A stretch of DNA of 64,000 bases from Arenibacter palladensis (GCF_900129275.1 NZ_FQUX01000010.1:111293-175292), one strand, 5' to 3'; shown: positions 9,146-18,922, counted from the first letter of the stretch. Numbers and translations: made by a program. Notes: a model not told the origin generated them from the letters alone.

Positions 9146-9996
9146 TTGAATAAGTTTATTTTATGATATAATTTTGGAAACAACATTCTAACATATGCTT
9201 TTGCTACAAACATTATCCATTTTTTTCCCCAGAATTTCTTTCTAAATAATTTATATTCCTTAATATTTAATCCCAAAGGAGAATGAAATATTTGCCAACG
9301 GCGATTAATATTATTATCCGGATTGCACCAACCAGGAGGACCCACATGAGGTGGGCATGTAGCAATAAATGCTTTAGTTGTATAACAACTGAAACCCCTA
9401 TTAATAGCCTGTAAACCATAATCGTTATCACCAATTCCATGCGTGTAATCATTGGAAAGATTACCAATTTCTTTAAATATTATATTTGGAACAAGTACAG
9501 CATTTCCATTAATAAACACACATTCCTGAAGTTTACCATTGGGAATAACTGGTTCATCATTGTTAAGGCGGCCACCATAAGAAAATTGAGTTGAATTTAT
9601 TATAGCTCTACAGGCGCCGGTAACAACAACAGCCTTGTTGTCAATCGCTACCGCTTCTTCGTAAGTCATTAAAAGTTCGGACAATGCATTTTTGTCTAAA
9701 ATGGTATCATCATTTAACCAAAGGTAAAAGTCATAATTGCTGGTACTGGCTGCAGTTCTCCATGCTAACCTCATACCTTGATTCCAATACAAGCTACCAG
9801 TTCCATGAATAATATTAACAACAGGAAATTTCTTTGTTACAGCATTACATGTCCCATCAGTAGAACCATCATCCACCAAAAAAACGTTAAGCTCCAATTT
9901 CTGAGGCAAACGGGATTTAAATAGTGCTTCTAGACATTCTAAGGTTTTCTGTACCCTATTATGGCAGGTTAATAGTACGGCTATAGTTCTTTTCAT
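9142..9996 (-). CDS. GT2 family glycosyltransferase
   Basis: A 284-residue GT2 (GT-A fold) enzyme, of the type often annotated as rhamnosyltransferase-like. It begins with IAVLLTCHNRVQKTLECL, followed by VFLVDDGSTDGT (donor binding) and a WLNDDT metal site (the DxD position) near residue 93. HGIGDNDYGLQA near 185 fits the catalytic base region. Its start lies 38 bp inside the 3' end of the polymerase gene; the MKRTIAVLLTCHNR start is the natural start of the family, so the overlap is real. It also overlaps the next gene by 4 bp. Confidence 0.9.
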   Translation of the reverse strand: MKRTIAVLLTCHNRVQKTLECLEALFKSRLPQKLELNVFLVDDGSTDGTCNAVTKKFPVVNIIHGTGSLYWNQGMRLAWRTAASTSNYDFYLWLNDDTILDKNALSELLMTYEEAVAIDNKAVVVTGACRAIINSTQFSYGGRLNNDEPVIPNGKLQECVFINGNAVLVPNIIFKEIGNLSNDYTHGIGDNDYGLQAINRGFSCYTTKAFIATCPPHVGPPGWCNPDNNINRRWQIFHSPLGLNIKEYKLFRKKFWGKKWIMFVAKAYVRMLFPKLYHKINLFK

Positions 9997-11161
9997 AAAT
10001 AAAAATGAATGGTAAACTTAAATATAGTGGGAAGTTCATTAAAGGTTCACCTTGCAACAAGGTAAAAATGCCTAAAACAAAAATCCATGAATGAATTCTT
10101 TTATTTTTTAAAATTAAAACTGTGTAAAATAGGAGACTTAATATCCCCATTGAGGCAACAAAATTACTAAAACCGTTACCATGTCCTAAGGTTTCCTCCT
10201 TTAACCATGGATGGTCTGCATATCTGGTTTCTGAATGAAGTCCGTTGCCAATTAAAGGATGTTTTTTAATATAATGAATATCAAATAAAAAGGCACTAAT
10301 TCGGTCTGGCGCAAATTCTCCTTTATCCCTATTTAAAGCCACCTCGAATTGATCGTTCATTTTTTCTTTTAAAAAGTCTGATTTTTCGTACGTTATAAAA
10401 GCAATTGTGCCAAACATAAGTAATATTGGAATTACCAATATTCCGTTTTTATTGGAGTATTCAATAAAAATGGTTACTAAACCAATTAAAAATAGAACTA
10501 TGTAACCAGTCGTGCTATACGTTGTTAATAAAGCTAATAAAATTATAATGACCTTAAATTTATTATTTTCAACAAGCGACCTTATTTTTCCTATATAAAA
10601 TAGAAAAACTAAGTTAATATAACATGCGAATGCTCCAGGCTCCCAGAACATTCCGGAGTTTCTTAAACCATCGCTAAGTTGATGGAATAACAAGATATTT
10701 CTTCCGGAATTATCTGAATAAAGTGCGGTGTTCTCTTTAATATAAATAGCTGGTATATCATTGCCAAAATAATTCCAGGCGTAACCAAATAAACTTACAA
10801 AACTTATTATAAAAATCAAGTTAAAATAGGCAAGCTTAAAATTGACTCCGATATATCTTATTACTATGTATCCTAAAGTCAGCTTCAAAAGAAACCCAAT
10901 TGCACCGAAAATTGATACAAAACCAAGAAATAATTTTTGAAAAATGAAAATTGCTATGAAAAAGAGTAAGAATAGGTAAAAAGGTAGCCCTTTTTTTATA
11001 TCGAAATATGTAAAATGTCTTAAAGATAGAATTAGTACCAACGTAGCCAGTGTAAAGCGAGAAAATTCATCATCAGTAGGACTAAAGAAAGGATTACCGC
11101 TAAATGCGACTAATAAGAATATATATAAATAAATAGTTAATATCTTCAGCTTTGTTTTCAT
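9959..11161 (-). CDS. wzy: Wzy-like O-antigen/capsule repeat-unit polymerase
   Basis: A 400-residue polytopic membrane protein with about ten hydrophobic segments and a larger extracytoplasmic loop around residues 270-330 (includes DRISAFLFDIHYIKKHPLIGNGLHSE). The HPLxGxG-type motif near the loop is typical of the O-antigen ligase/polymerase (Wzy_C/WaaL) group. Its place between the flippase and the transferases supports a polymerase role in the periplasm. Such proteins are poorly conserved, so the call rests on topology, the loop motif and context. The last 38 bp overlap the following GT2 gene. Confidence 0.82.
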   Translation of the reverse strand: MKTKLKILTIYLYIFLLVAFSGNPFFSPTDDEFSRFTLATLVLILSLRHFTYFDIKKGLPFYLFLLFFIAIFIFQKLFLGFVSIFGAIGFLLKLTLGYIVIRYIGVNFKLAYFNLIFIISFVSLFGYAWNYFGNDIPAIYIKENTALYSDNSGRNILLFHQLSDGLRNSGMFWEPGAFACYINLVFLFYIGKIRSLVENNKFKVIIILLALLTTYSTTGYIVLFLIGLVTIFIEYSNKNGILVIPILLMFGTIAFITYEKSDFLKEKMNDQFEVALNRDKGEFAPDRISAFLFDIHYIKKHPLIGNGLHSETRYADHPWLKEETLGHGNGFSNFVASMGILSLLFYTVLILKNKRIHSWIFVLGIFTLLQGEPLMNFPLYLSLPFIFIYEKNYSRTINLP

Positions 11162-11323
11162 TGTATTATTACTTGTGAGGTCTACATGATGATATTAACA
11201 TGGTATTATTCAGGTCTTAAAGTCATTCTATTTCTCTTTAGTCATATAACCAATCAAAGACTATTTTTCAAATTATCAATTTACATTTGTTATTGATTAA
11301 TAATATAACCTAATTTGTTAACA

Positions 11324-12688
11324 TTATTTATTCCAAATACCATTTGCTTGATTATTAATTAGTTTGAAATATTGAATTGGAAATAGAATGATATTGGGGG
11401 CAATACAAATACTTGTAGCTATAATTACACCTTCAACCCCAAAGTGAAATTGTTTTACTAATATTATCGACAATGGTATATTCAATATAGCTCCAATTAT
11501 AAATGAATACATATGTAATTTGACTTTGCCTGTTCCATTAATAAAGTAGTTGAAAGGGGAGTAGAACACAGATATAATAAAATAAATGGCCATACTAATG
11601 GTTAAAGACATCGGTACAATGACCATTTCCCCAATCCATAATTGGTAAAATTTGGGAGCAACAATAGTCATTATAACAATAAGAATTATGGTAGCTAATG
11701 TAAATTTTAATAAATTTTTCATTGATTTTTTTATCCAGTCAAATTCGGCCTTGGTGTAGGCTTCGGTTATACTGGACCAGTATGGGGTAAGTATCATGCT
11801 AAAAAACATGGATGATAAACTTAAATATTTATACGCAATGTTGTAAGGAACTACTGCTTTTGGATCAAATAACTGTGTAATAATAAAATTATCAGTGGAA
11901 TATAAAATTATTACCGAGAATTGGATAATAAAAAAGGAGGCTCCTAATCCAAATATGTCTTTAAAATATTTGTTTTTCCAATATGCTATATTTGGGCGAT
12001 ACACTTTATATCTATTGGTAAATGCATTAAAATTAAGGAATAATAATATTAGAACAGGGAGAAAGGAAAATATGCTACCAAATATGAGTAGTGAACTATT
12101 AGCGGTTCTCGTTAGAAACCAAATAATCAATAAAGATAAAACTGCAGTTAAAAAACTAATTTTTCCCTGCATTGATGGTCTTTGGTCAGCTGTATAAATG
12201 GTTGTTATAAGTTTTACAATAAGTTGAATTCCGAAAGAGGCAAAAACAATTGTCATTAATATACGCAATTGTCCATTTTTGGAGTCTGCTGTGTTAAAAA
12301 TATTGGCCCAGTCAAGAAAATAACTTGCAAACAAAGATGTTACTACAAAAATTAGACTAATGAGTCCAATTGTAAAATAAGCCGTGCTTACATAACCTTT
12401 AGCCAATTCTATATCTCCTTTTGCTTTCGCTTCGGCAAACTTATTTCTAAGTCCATGACCCAGTCCAATATCAAAAAACGTAAACCAAGCTATAAAAGAG
12501 CTCAAGGTAAGCCAAATACCATAATTTTCTGTATCTAAATAGGAAATTGTCAACGGCACCAATAAGAAATTGGCTGCGATATGGCCTCCCTTGTATATAA
12601 TTGACCAAAACACATGTTTGGTTATATTTTTGGTACGTGCGCTACGTATTCCTAGGTTAGATTGTATTTTACCTATTAATTTTTTCAA
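11324..12688 (-). CDS. wzx: Wzx-like lipid-linked oligosaccharide flippase
   Basis: A 454-residue integral membrane protein of the MATE/polysaccharide-flippase fold with about 12-14 hydrophobic segments. The N-terminal KHVFWSIIYKGGHIAANFLLVPLTI segment and the GIWLTLSSFIAWFTFFDIGLGHGLRNK stretch are characteristic of Wzx/RfbX proteins. It would move the undecaprenyl-linked repeat unit across the inner membrane. A 162-bp AT-rich gap separates it from the polymerase gene and 74 bp from fcl. The gene is strikingly AT-rich compared with fcl and gmd, as is usual for horizontally moved capsule genes. Confidence 0.9.
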   Translation of the reverse strand: MKKLIGKIQSNLGIRSARTKNITKHVFWSIIYKGGHIAANFLLVPLTISYLDTENYGIWLTLSSFIAWFTFFDIGLGHGLRNKFAEAKAKGDIELAKGYVSTAYFTIGLISLIFVVTSLFASYFLDWANIFNTADSKNGQLRILMTIVFASFGIQLIVKLITTIYTADQRPSMQGKISFLTAVLSLLIIWFLTRTANSSLLIFGSIFSFLPVLILLFLNFNAFTNRYKVYRPNIAYWKNKYFKDIFGLGASFFIIQFSVIILYSTDNFIITQLFDPKAVVPYNIAYKYLSLSSMFFSMILTPYWSSITEAYTKAEFDWIKKSMKNLLKFTLATIILIVIMTIVAPKFYQLWIGEMVIVPMSLTISMAIYFIISVFYSPFNYFINGTGKVKLHMYSFIIGAILNIPLSIILVKQFHFGVEGVIIATSICIAPNIILFPIQYFKLINNQANGIWNK

Positions 12689-12762
12689 ATATCTATTTTA
12701 AATTATTGACATAAGCATATAATATTTCCAGTGTTTTCATATTTGTGCGATTGCAAAAGGAG

Positions 12763-13713
12763 TTAAAGTCTTATTTCTTTGAACTGCCCTTGGTTTTCCA
12801 AAAACCAATTGTAGGTGCCTTGAATCCCTTTTATCAAAGAAATCTTGGACTCCCAACCCAAGGCATTCATTTTGGAACTGTCCATCAATTTTCTTGGGGT
12901 GCCATCAGGTTTGCTACTGTCCCAAACAATCTTTCCGGTATGTCCAATGGCTTTTTGTATGGTCTCTGCCAGTTCCTTTATGGTGAGATCAGACCCCGTA
13001 CCAACATTGTAGAGGTGTTTTGGTAATATGTTTTCCACGGCAAAAACCACCGCCTGCGCCATATCATCTACATGCAAAAACTCCCGCATGGGTGTACCGC
13101 TGCCCCATAGGGTGACCTCGGCATTATTATTCTTTTTGGCGTCGTGAAATTTACGTATCATGGCGGGCAATACATGGGAGGTCTTTAAATCAAAATTATC
13201 ATATGGGCCGTACAGGTTGGTAGGCATAAGGCTTACAAAGTCCTTTCCAAATTGTTTTCTTATGGCTTCACAGGCTTTTACCCCGGCTATCTTGGCAATG
13301 GCATACCATTCGTTGGTAGTCTCCAAGGGCCCTGTTAACAAATATTCTTCTTTTAGCGGCTGGGGTGCCAGTTTGGGGTAAATACAGGAGCTCCCTAAAA
13401 AAATAAATTTTTGAACCTCATGTTCATGGGCCGCCTGGATCAAATTATTCTGTATCTGCAGGTTGTCCATAAGAAAGGGGTAGGGGAAGTCGTTGTTGGC
13501 CAAAATGCCACCCACCTTTGCCGCGGCATCTATTATGGCATCCGGTTTTTCGGAGGCTATAAATTGATTTACGTCGGCTTGGTTCCTTAGGTCCAGTTCC
13601 GCACTGGTTTTCCCAATAAGATTGGTGTAACCGGCTGCGGTTAATGCCCGCCAAACTGCTGAACCTACCATGCCCCTATGGCCTGCAATGTATATTTTTG
13701 ATTCCTTGTTCAT
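12763..13713 (-). CDS. fcl: GDP-L-fucose synthase
   Basis: NADPH-dependent epimerase/reductase converting GDP-4-keto-6-deoxy-D-mannose to GDP-L-fucose in the cytoplasm. The 316-residue SDR protein has the nucleotide motif AGHRGMVGSA at the N-terminus, LGSSCIYP carrying the catalytic Ser near residue 107, and the YxxxK pair in EWYAIAKIAG near 136-140. Length and motifs fit the Fcl/WcaG family closely. It follows gmd by 90 bp, making the standard two-step GDP-fucose pathway. Confidence 0.96.
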   Translation of the reverse strand: MNKESKIYIAGHRGMVGSAVWRALTAAGYTNLIGKTSAELDLRNQADVNQFIASEKPDAIIDAAAKVGGILANNDFPYPFLMDNLQIQNNLIQAAHEHEVQKFIFLGSSCIYPKLAPQPLKEEYLLTGPLETTNEWYAIAKIAGVKACEAIRKQFGKDFVSLMPTNLYGPYDNFDLKTSHVLPAMIRKFHDAKKNNNAEVTLWGSGTPMREFLHVDDMAQAVVFAVENILPKHLYNVGTGSDLTIKELAETIQKAIGHTGKIVWDSSKPDGTPRKLMDSSKMNALGWESKISLIKGIQGTYNWFLENQGQFKEIRL

Positions 13714-13803
13714 TTTATTTTAATATTGTTCTCGGTGATGCGGTGACTCGGTTATGTTGTGATACGGTTATGCGTTAATTAGGTACTTCACTGTTTCACT
13801 CTC

Positions 13804-14922
13804 TCACTCAAAATAATTAAGGGTAGTATAGCCACCTTCTTTTAGATGCTGCTCTTTTTGCATTAGCTTTAAGTCGCTTTGCATCATGTCGGCTACTAAG
13901 GAGGCGAGGTCATGACTGGCTTCCCATCCCAATTTAGTCCTGGCCTTGGTTGGATCGCCAATTAATAGATCAACCTCCGTTGGTCTAAAGTATTTGGGAT
14001 CTACATTTAAAACCTCTTTTCCTATGGGTAATTGATAATCAGCATGGGCACAGGAGGTTACAAAGGCTTTTTCGTTGACACCTTCTCCTTTAAATTCCAG
14101 GCTAATGCCAACCTCTTGGAAGGCCAATCTCACAAAATCCCTGACCGCGGTGGTCTTACCCGTAGCTATGACCCAATCTTCGGCCTCTTCGGCCTGAAGG
14201 ATCATCCACATCATTTTTACATAATCCTTGGCATGGCCCCAATCCCTTTGGGCATCTAGATTTCCCAAATAAAATTTGTCCTGTAATCCTAGGGCAATTC
14301 TTGAGACAGCCCTTGTTATTTTTCTAGTCACAAAGGTTTCCCCACGAATAGGCGATTCGTGATTGAATAAAATGCCGTTACAGGCAAACATACCATATGC
14401 TTCCCGGTAGTTTACAGTTATCCAATAGGCGTACATTTTAGCTACAGCATAAGGGCTACGGGGATAAAAGGGAGTGGTCTCTGATTGCGGCACTTCCTGT
14501 ACCTTTCCATACAGTTCGGAGGTAGATGCCTGGTAGATTCGGGTTTTCTTTTCCAATCCCAATAATCGAACTGCATCCAAGATGCGTAAAGTACCTATTC
14601 CATCGGCATTGGCCGTATATTCCGGCACCTCAAAAGACACTTGTACGTGACTCATTGCTGCCAAATTATAGATTTCGTCCGGTTGAATTTCCTGAATCAA
14701 ACGTATGAGGTTGGTGCTATCGGTCATATCCCCATAGTGCAGTATAAAGTTCCTGTTCTCTATATGCGGATCCTGATACAAATGATCTACCCTGTCTGTA
14801 TTGAATAAAGAGGCACGGCGTTTTAATCCATGCACGGTATAGCCTTTTTTTAATAATAGCTCACTTAGGTAAGCTCCATCCTGTCCTGTGACACCGGTTA
14901 TAAATGCTACTTTATTTTTCAA
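13804..14922 (-). CDS. gmd: GDP-mannose 4,6-dehydratase
   Basis: Converts GDP-D-mannose to GDP-4-keto-6-deoxy-D-mannose, the first committed step to GDP-L-fucose. The 372 residues begin with [16 protein letters not shown] (NADP-binding GxxGxxG). The catalytic Thr/Ser region appears as [12 protein letters not shown] near residue 132, and the YxxxK pair appears in [13 protein letters not shown] near 157-161. The C-terminal [14 protein letters not shown] segment is also typical. The gap to fcl (13714-13803) holds only short repeat words. Confidence 0.97.
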   Translation of the reverse strand: MKNKVAFITGVTGQDGAYLSELLLKKGYTVHGLKRRASLFNTDRVDHLYQDPHIENRNFILHYGDMTDSTNLIRLIQEIQPDEIYNLAAMSHVQVSFEVPEYTANADGIGTLRILDAVRLLGLEKKTRIYQASTSELYGKVQEVPQSETTPFYPRSPYAVAKMYAYWITVNYREAYGMFACNGILFNHESPIRGETFVTRKITRAVSRIALGLQDKFYLGNLDAQRDWGHAKDYVKMMWMILQAEEAEDWVIATGKTTAVRDFVRLAFQEVGISLEFKGEGVNEKAFVTSCAHADYQLPIGKEVLNVDPKYFRPTEVDLLIGDPTKARTKLGWEASHDLASLVADMMQSDLKLMQKEQHLKEGGYTTLNYFE

Positions 14923-15019
14923 TCTTATATAATTTAAAACTAAACGTTGTACTCATTTTTACCTATGTTCTTTGCTTGTGCATAAATATCACAGCAGAAA
15001 TAATTTCTAATTTAATGAT

Positions 15020-16177
15020 TTACCCTAAAAAATTGGTTAATTTGGACCTCAACATGGCCAAGGTTCTTTTTCGCTGCATCTTGGCCTTTTTACCACTCGG
15101 TTTAAACAACAACCAAGGCGAAAAATAGAGCAGGGGTACTACCAGCACTAAAAGGTACAATTGTAGGTTTATATAGAGGTCCTTTATTAAAAAGGCCAGC
15201 GCTATCACCAGAATATTTATGATGCCTAGCGTAAGGGTAGCCTTTTTATGGCTTAGGCCCAAGGTCAATAAACGATGGTGTATGTGGTTGCGGTCCGCAC
15301 TAAAGGGACTGCGTTTTTGGGAAATACGAATAATAAAGACCCTAACCGTATCCAAGATGGGATAGGAAAGGACGGCCATGGCCATAATAGGGGCCACATG
15401 GATGGTGTAGGGGGTTACCATAGTGGCATTGAACTCCAAAAAGGAGATGGCCTGGTAGGCCAATAAAAAGCCCACGAACATGGAGCCGCAATCTCCCATA
15501 AAAATTTTAAGCCTGGTGGAAAGATTAAACCTTAAAAAACCAATTAAAGCCCCTATCAGGGCAAAGGAAACTGCCACCATAAAATACCGGCCATTGAGCC
15601 AATAAAAGGCACCAAAAGTAGTACTGACAATAATGGCGATGGTCCCGGCCAGACCGTCTATACCATCTATAAGGTTATAGGCATTGATCACCGCAAGGAA
15701 TACAAAGATGCTAAAGCCTACCGAGGCCCAATAGGGAAGTTCCTCCAAGCCCAAGAGTCCGTAACAACTGGCAATTCTTACATCCGTCAAAACAATCACC
15801 AACATTGCCGCCAGAACCTGGATCATAAATTTCTTTTTGGGTGCCAGTCCCAAGAGGTCGTCCTTGATACCCAAGAACATTAGGGTAATGGTGGCTGCCA
15901 AGAGCGACAAAAGTTTTATAAGGTCGGCCTGGGAAAGGCCCAGCAACATTCCTGCGGTAATGAGGGTCAAGGTAAAGGTGATAAACATGCCCACTCCACC
16001 CAAAGTCGGGGTTTTGGCCGTGTGCATACTGCGCTCTATAGGTTCGTCCATTAAATTTTTGGATTTTACCAGGTAGATAATGACCGGGTACATCCGCAAA
16101 GAAAGCACTATTGGGATCAGCATGGAGATCAATACCAACACATAAGGGTTGGAAAATAAACTATAAACGTATGCCAT
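15020..16177 (-). CDS. WecA/MraY-like undecaprenyl-phosphate sugar-phosphate transferase
   Basis: Initiating enzyme that loads a sugar-1-phosphate (often GlcNAc-1-P) onto undecaprenyl phosphate. The 385-residue polytopic protein shows the family's signatures: RSMHTAKTPTLGGVGMF near residue 50, FLGIKDDLLGLAP with the DD pair near 105, NAYNLIDGIDGLAG near 165, FMGDCGSMFVGFLLAY near 228, and the HIHHRLL histidine motif near 300. It is the first gene of the leftward capsule operon. A long gene-free region lies upstream of it. Confidence 0.93.
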   Translation of the reverse strand: MAYVYSLFSNPYVLVLISMLIPIVLSLRMYPVIIYLVKSKNLMDEPIERSMHTAKTPTLGGVGMFITFTLTLITAGMLLGLSQADLIKLLSLLAATITLMFLGIKDDLLGLAPKKKFMIQVLAAMLVIVLTDVRIASCYGLLGLEELPYWASVGFSIFVFLAVINAYNLIDGIDGLAGTIAIIVSTTFGAFYWLNGRYFMVAVSFALIGALIGFLRFNLSTRLKIFMGDCGSMFVGFLLAYQAISFLEFNATMVTPYTIHVAPIMAMAVLSYPILDTVRVFIIRISQKRSPFSADRNHIHHRLLTLGLSHKKATLTLGIINILVIALAFLIKDLYINLQLYLLVLVVPLLYFSPWLLFKPSGKKAKMQRKRTLAMLRSKLTNFLG

Positions 16178-17099
16178 GGTCAGTGTTTAGCACATAAGTG
16201 TTTCTTGTTCATTAATATTACATTTATTAATGCACTAATTTTGATACGCTTTATTAGGGGGAATTATAAAGGAACAAAAAGTAAAATTTGGGTCTAAAAA
16301 TTACCTTTTAAGGAAAAAATCCTCATCGGGCAAAACTATGAATTTTTATTTGTTTTTAAGTTAATTAATCGTTTAAATACCGCTTATTTTTATAAATGTT
16401 TTGTAATTATTATCTGTCAAAAGAACATCATTTATTTCATTTTTGCAATAGCATGTTGTTAACATAAGGTTATGCGTATGGCTTGGTTTTGTTGGGTTTT
16501 AAAGGCAGAACAAGGTACTTTGTACCGCTTAGGGTAGTTATACCCGTGGTACTGAGGAATTACCCTTTTGTGCCATGGCCTTTGTTTTGCCATCATTGCT
16601 TATTTTTTGTGTTAATAAAATTATTAAATGCGCTAAAATAACGCTGTTCTTTTCCGTGCGTTTTTAGGGTTTAGGGATCATCATTGAAGCCTTGCCAATC
16701 CTATAAAGGCCAGGCTTGCCAAATTGTGAGTTCCCCCGAACACGTTTTCAGCAAGTCGGCCCATAGGCCATATTTTCCTAAAAATGCTTGCTCCTATCTA
16801 CCGCCGGCCAGATCAATGTCCTGGTCACCTATTATTTTTTTCTTTGTCAAAGCTATATCCTAACCCATTAAAATCCTTGCGGAAAACCGCAAAGGGGAGG
16901 GGGTTCGTTATAGGGTATGGTAACTGCCCTTAATATTCGCAGTCAAAAGGGCAGGAACCGTGCCTTTAATCCTTATGGTTTAAACAAGTGCTTTAAGTAG
17001 TTGTAGGTCAGTAGTTTGTGTTGGTAAAAAATATAACCGTATTGAATGGGTTTGGGGCGATATTCCGCGGTTGGGGAGGAATTACTCGATTTGGAGATG

Positions 17100-17720
17100 G
17101 GGTAATGTGGAAATGTACTAATGGATTAATGTAGCAATGTACTAATGTAAAAATGGAACAATGAATGACGGAATAGGCAATAGGCAAAAGCCAAAAGTGA
17201 AGAGAAGAGAGGAAAGAGAAAAGATTAATGAGATAATGTGAAAATTTACCAATGGATTAATGTATCAATGGGTTGATTTGGAGATTTGATGATTGGTTGA
17301 TTTGGAAATGGGGTAATGGGGTAATGGGGAAATGTGGCAATGACGGGATAGCCATAAGTCATAAGGCAAAAGCCAAAAGTGAAGAGGAGAGAGAAGAGAG
17401 GAAAGAGAAGAGAGGAAAGAGAAATGGGGTAATGTGTTAATGTGGAAATTTACCAATGGATTAATGTATCAGTGGGTTGATTTGGAGATTTGATGATTGG
17501 TTGATTTGGAAATGGGTTAATGTGGAAATTATGGGATAGCCATAAGCCATAAGGCAAAAGCCAAAAGTGAAGAGGAGAGAGAGAAAAGAGAAAAGAGGAA
17601 AGAGGAAAGAGAAAAGAGAAGTGGGGTAATGGGGTAATGTGGAAATTGATAATGTGAAAATGTACTAATGGAACAATTTGAAAATGAGGTGATTTGGTGA
17701 TTTGGAAATGGGAATTGTTC
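17100..17720 (+). repeat. Purine-rich near-tandem repeats, period about 204 bp
   Basis: The segment starting at 17238 (gtgaaaatttaccaatgg...) recurs at 17442 with few changes, and a more diverged copy precedes it from about 17103. Each unit has a 'taatgtggaaatgtac' part, a 'gatttggagatttgatg' part, a 'ggcaaaagccaaaagtgaag' part and a run of 'gagagaaaagag' words. The stretch is strongly strand-asymmetric in purines. I see no coding logic in it. Confidence 0.8.
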
Positions 17721-17854
17721 AGGTGCTAATATTGTATTTATGCAAGAATAATTCCCCCTCCTTGCTTGTGCAGCATTTTTGCAGTAGGAGGGGGTTAGGG
17801 GGAGGACTTTTTACTTTGTTTATTGCTAATTGTTGATTGTACATTGTAAGAAGC

Positions 17855-17923
17855 AGATTGCCGCGCTGCGCCCGCCTGACGGCTGGGCAGGCCTACCTAT
17901 CGGCAGGTAAACTCGCAATGACG
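17855..17923 (+). repeat. Interspersed palindromic repeat, 'agattgccgcg...actcgcaatgacg' family
   Basis: Imperfect inverted repeat whose ends read 'agattgccgcgctgcg' and 'actcgcaatgacg', with an internal 'cctgacggctgggcaggcctacctatcggcaggt' arm region in two parts. Close relatives, some inverted, lie at 22152-22220, 23455-23522, 23538-23574, 23782-23810, 28790-28825 and 36618-36665. All are between genes. It has the look of a REP/MITE-like family. Confidence 0.8.
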
Positions 17924-17932
17924 TCAGTTATC

Positions 17933-17979
17933 AATGTTGAACAAACAAACTGTTGGCTTTTGGCTAATGGCTTTTGGCT
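17933..17979 (+). repeat. 47-bp direct repeat, right copy flanking the capsule locus
   Basis: Matches 7-53 in the same orientation with one difference (gtt for att inside the unit). Together the two copies bracket 17.9 kb that contains every capsule gene of the window. Homologous recombination between them would delete or exchange the whole locus; that consequence is inferred. Confidence 0.8.
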
Positions 17980-18003
17980 AAAGAGCACTGGTCACTGTTA
18001 TCC

Positions 18004-18046
18004 CTTCTCGATACAATCCTCCTTCGTCGGATCACTCGAAGTGACG
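18004..18046 (+). repeat. Interspersed repeat, 'cttctcgatacaat...ctcgaagtgacg' family
   Basis: Short element with inverted ends (cttctcga / ctcgaagtgacg). Relatives occur at 315-387, 36744-36817 and 36883-36925, and in the opposite orientation at 22248-22314. Two length classes are visible: a short one with 'cctccttcgtcggat' in the middle (this copy and 36883) and a long one with 'attgcgctgcgcttcataaaat' (315 and 36744). All copies are intergenic. Confidence 0.78.
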
Positions 18047-18091
18047 AACTTTTGACTTTATAACAATATAACTTTCAACTTAACCACTGTC

Positions 18092-18922
18092 TCACTCCAG
18101 TCCATAAAAATCCACTGCATTCTGCCCCATAATGGCGGCTTGCTCAGTGGTGCTAAGGCTGGAAATGAAATTGGTAGTCAGCTCTTTTACCTGGGTGTAG
18201 GTTCCGGCGACCAGGCAAACGGGCCAATCGGAACCGTACATGCAGCGTTCTGGGCCAAAAGCCTCTAGGGCCAAGAGCATATAAGGGTGTATTTGTTCCG
18301 GAGTCCAGCTGTTGAAATCGGCCTCGGTAATCATTCCTGAGATTTTACAATAAACGTTTTCGTGTTTGGCTACTTCTTTCATCATGGCGGCCCAGCCGTC
18401 ATAGAAACCGTCTTTGATATAAGGTTTGGCAATATGATCGATGACGAATTTCTGATTGGGGAATTTTTTTACCAATTCCAAGGTAGACCCCAACTGATGT
18501 GGAAAGATAAGGATGTCATAGACGGCTCCATATTGCTCCAATTTGGAAATTCCCCTTAGGAAGTCGGGCCGCAACATAAAATTATGATCTGCCTCTTCTT
18601 GAACAATATGTCGGTACCCCTTTAAATGCTTGTCCTTGGCGTATTTTTCCAGATCTTTATCTACATCGGCACTTCCTAGGTCTACCCATCCTACCACGCC
18701 TTTAACAAAAGCGTTGTTATGGGCGTGTTCCAATAAAAAATCGGTTTCCGCCAAGGTCTGGTCTGCTTGGACCGCCACACAGCCGTCCACTCCATTTTTT
18801 ACATAGACCGGTTTAAGGTCCGAGGGCAAAAAATCCCTACGGATAACGCTCATCTGCTCGTTGATCCAAGCGTGTTTTACAGGGCTGTATTTCCAGAAAT
18901 GTTGGTGGGAATCTATAATCAT
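18092..18922 (-). CDS. COG3618 amidohydrolase, probable sugar-acid lactonase
   Basis: Cytoplasmic TIM-barrel amidohydrolase of the family that includes L-fucono-1,5-lactonase and L-rhamnono-lactonase; it would open a sugar lactone to the free acid. The start is taken at the ATG giving MIIDSHQHFW, since HxH at residues 6-8 is the metal motif. An upstream in-frame ATG at 19051 would add 43 residues translated from an intergenic repeat word and overlap the UxaA gene. Other family motifs are IDHIAKPYI near residue 158 and the YGSDWPVC metal-ligand segment near 242. It is the last gene of a minus-strand operon, 104 bp after the UxaA gene. Substrate L-fuconolactone is plausible but not proven. Confidence 0.88.
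   Translation of the reverse strand: MIIDSHQHFWKYSPVKHAWINEQMSVIRRDFLPSDLKPVYVKNGVDGCVAVQADQTLAETDFLLEHAHNNAFVKGVVGWVDLGSADVDKDLEKYAKDKHLKGYRHIVQEEADHNFMLRPDFLRGISKLEQYGAVYDILIFPHQLGSTLELVKKFPNQKFVIDHIAKPYIKDGFYDGWAAMMKEVAKHENVYCKISGMITEADFNSWTPEQIHPYMLLALEAFGPERCMYGSDWPVCLVAGTYTQVKELTTNFISSLSTTEQAAIMGQNAVDFYGLE

Larger units (their letters stand above)
16178..18091. other. 1.9-kb gene-free region upstream of the capsule operon
   Basis: No supported gene on either strand. It should hold the capsule operon promoter; a possible minus-strand -7 element TAGTTTTG (rc) lies at 16331-16338 without a clear -33 box. Short perfect hairpins lie at 16514-16526 (GGTAC/GTACC), 16532-16545 (GGGTA/TACCC) and 16877-16892 (TTGCGG/CCGCAA). 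From about 17100 to 17720 there are purine-rich near-tandem repeats of about 204 bp. Dispersed repeat elements lie at 17855-17923 and 18004-18046, and the right 47-bp repeat is at 17933-17979. Confidence 0.75.
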
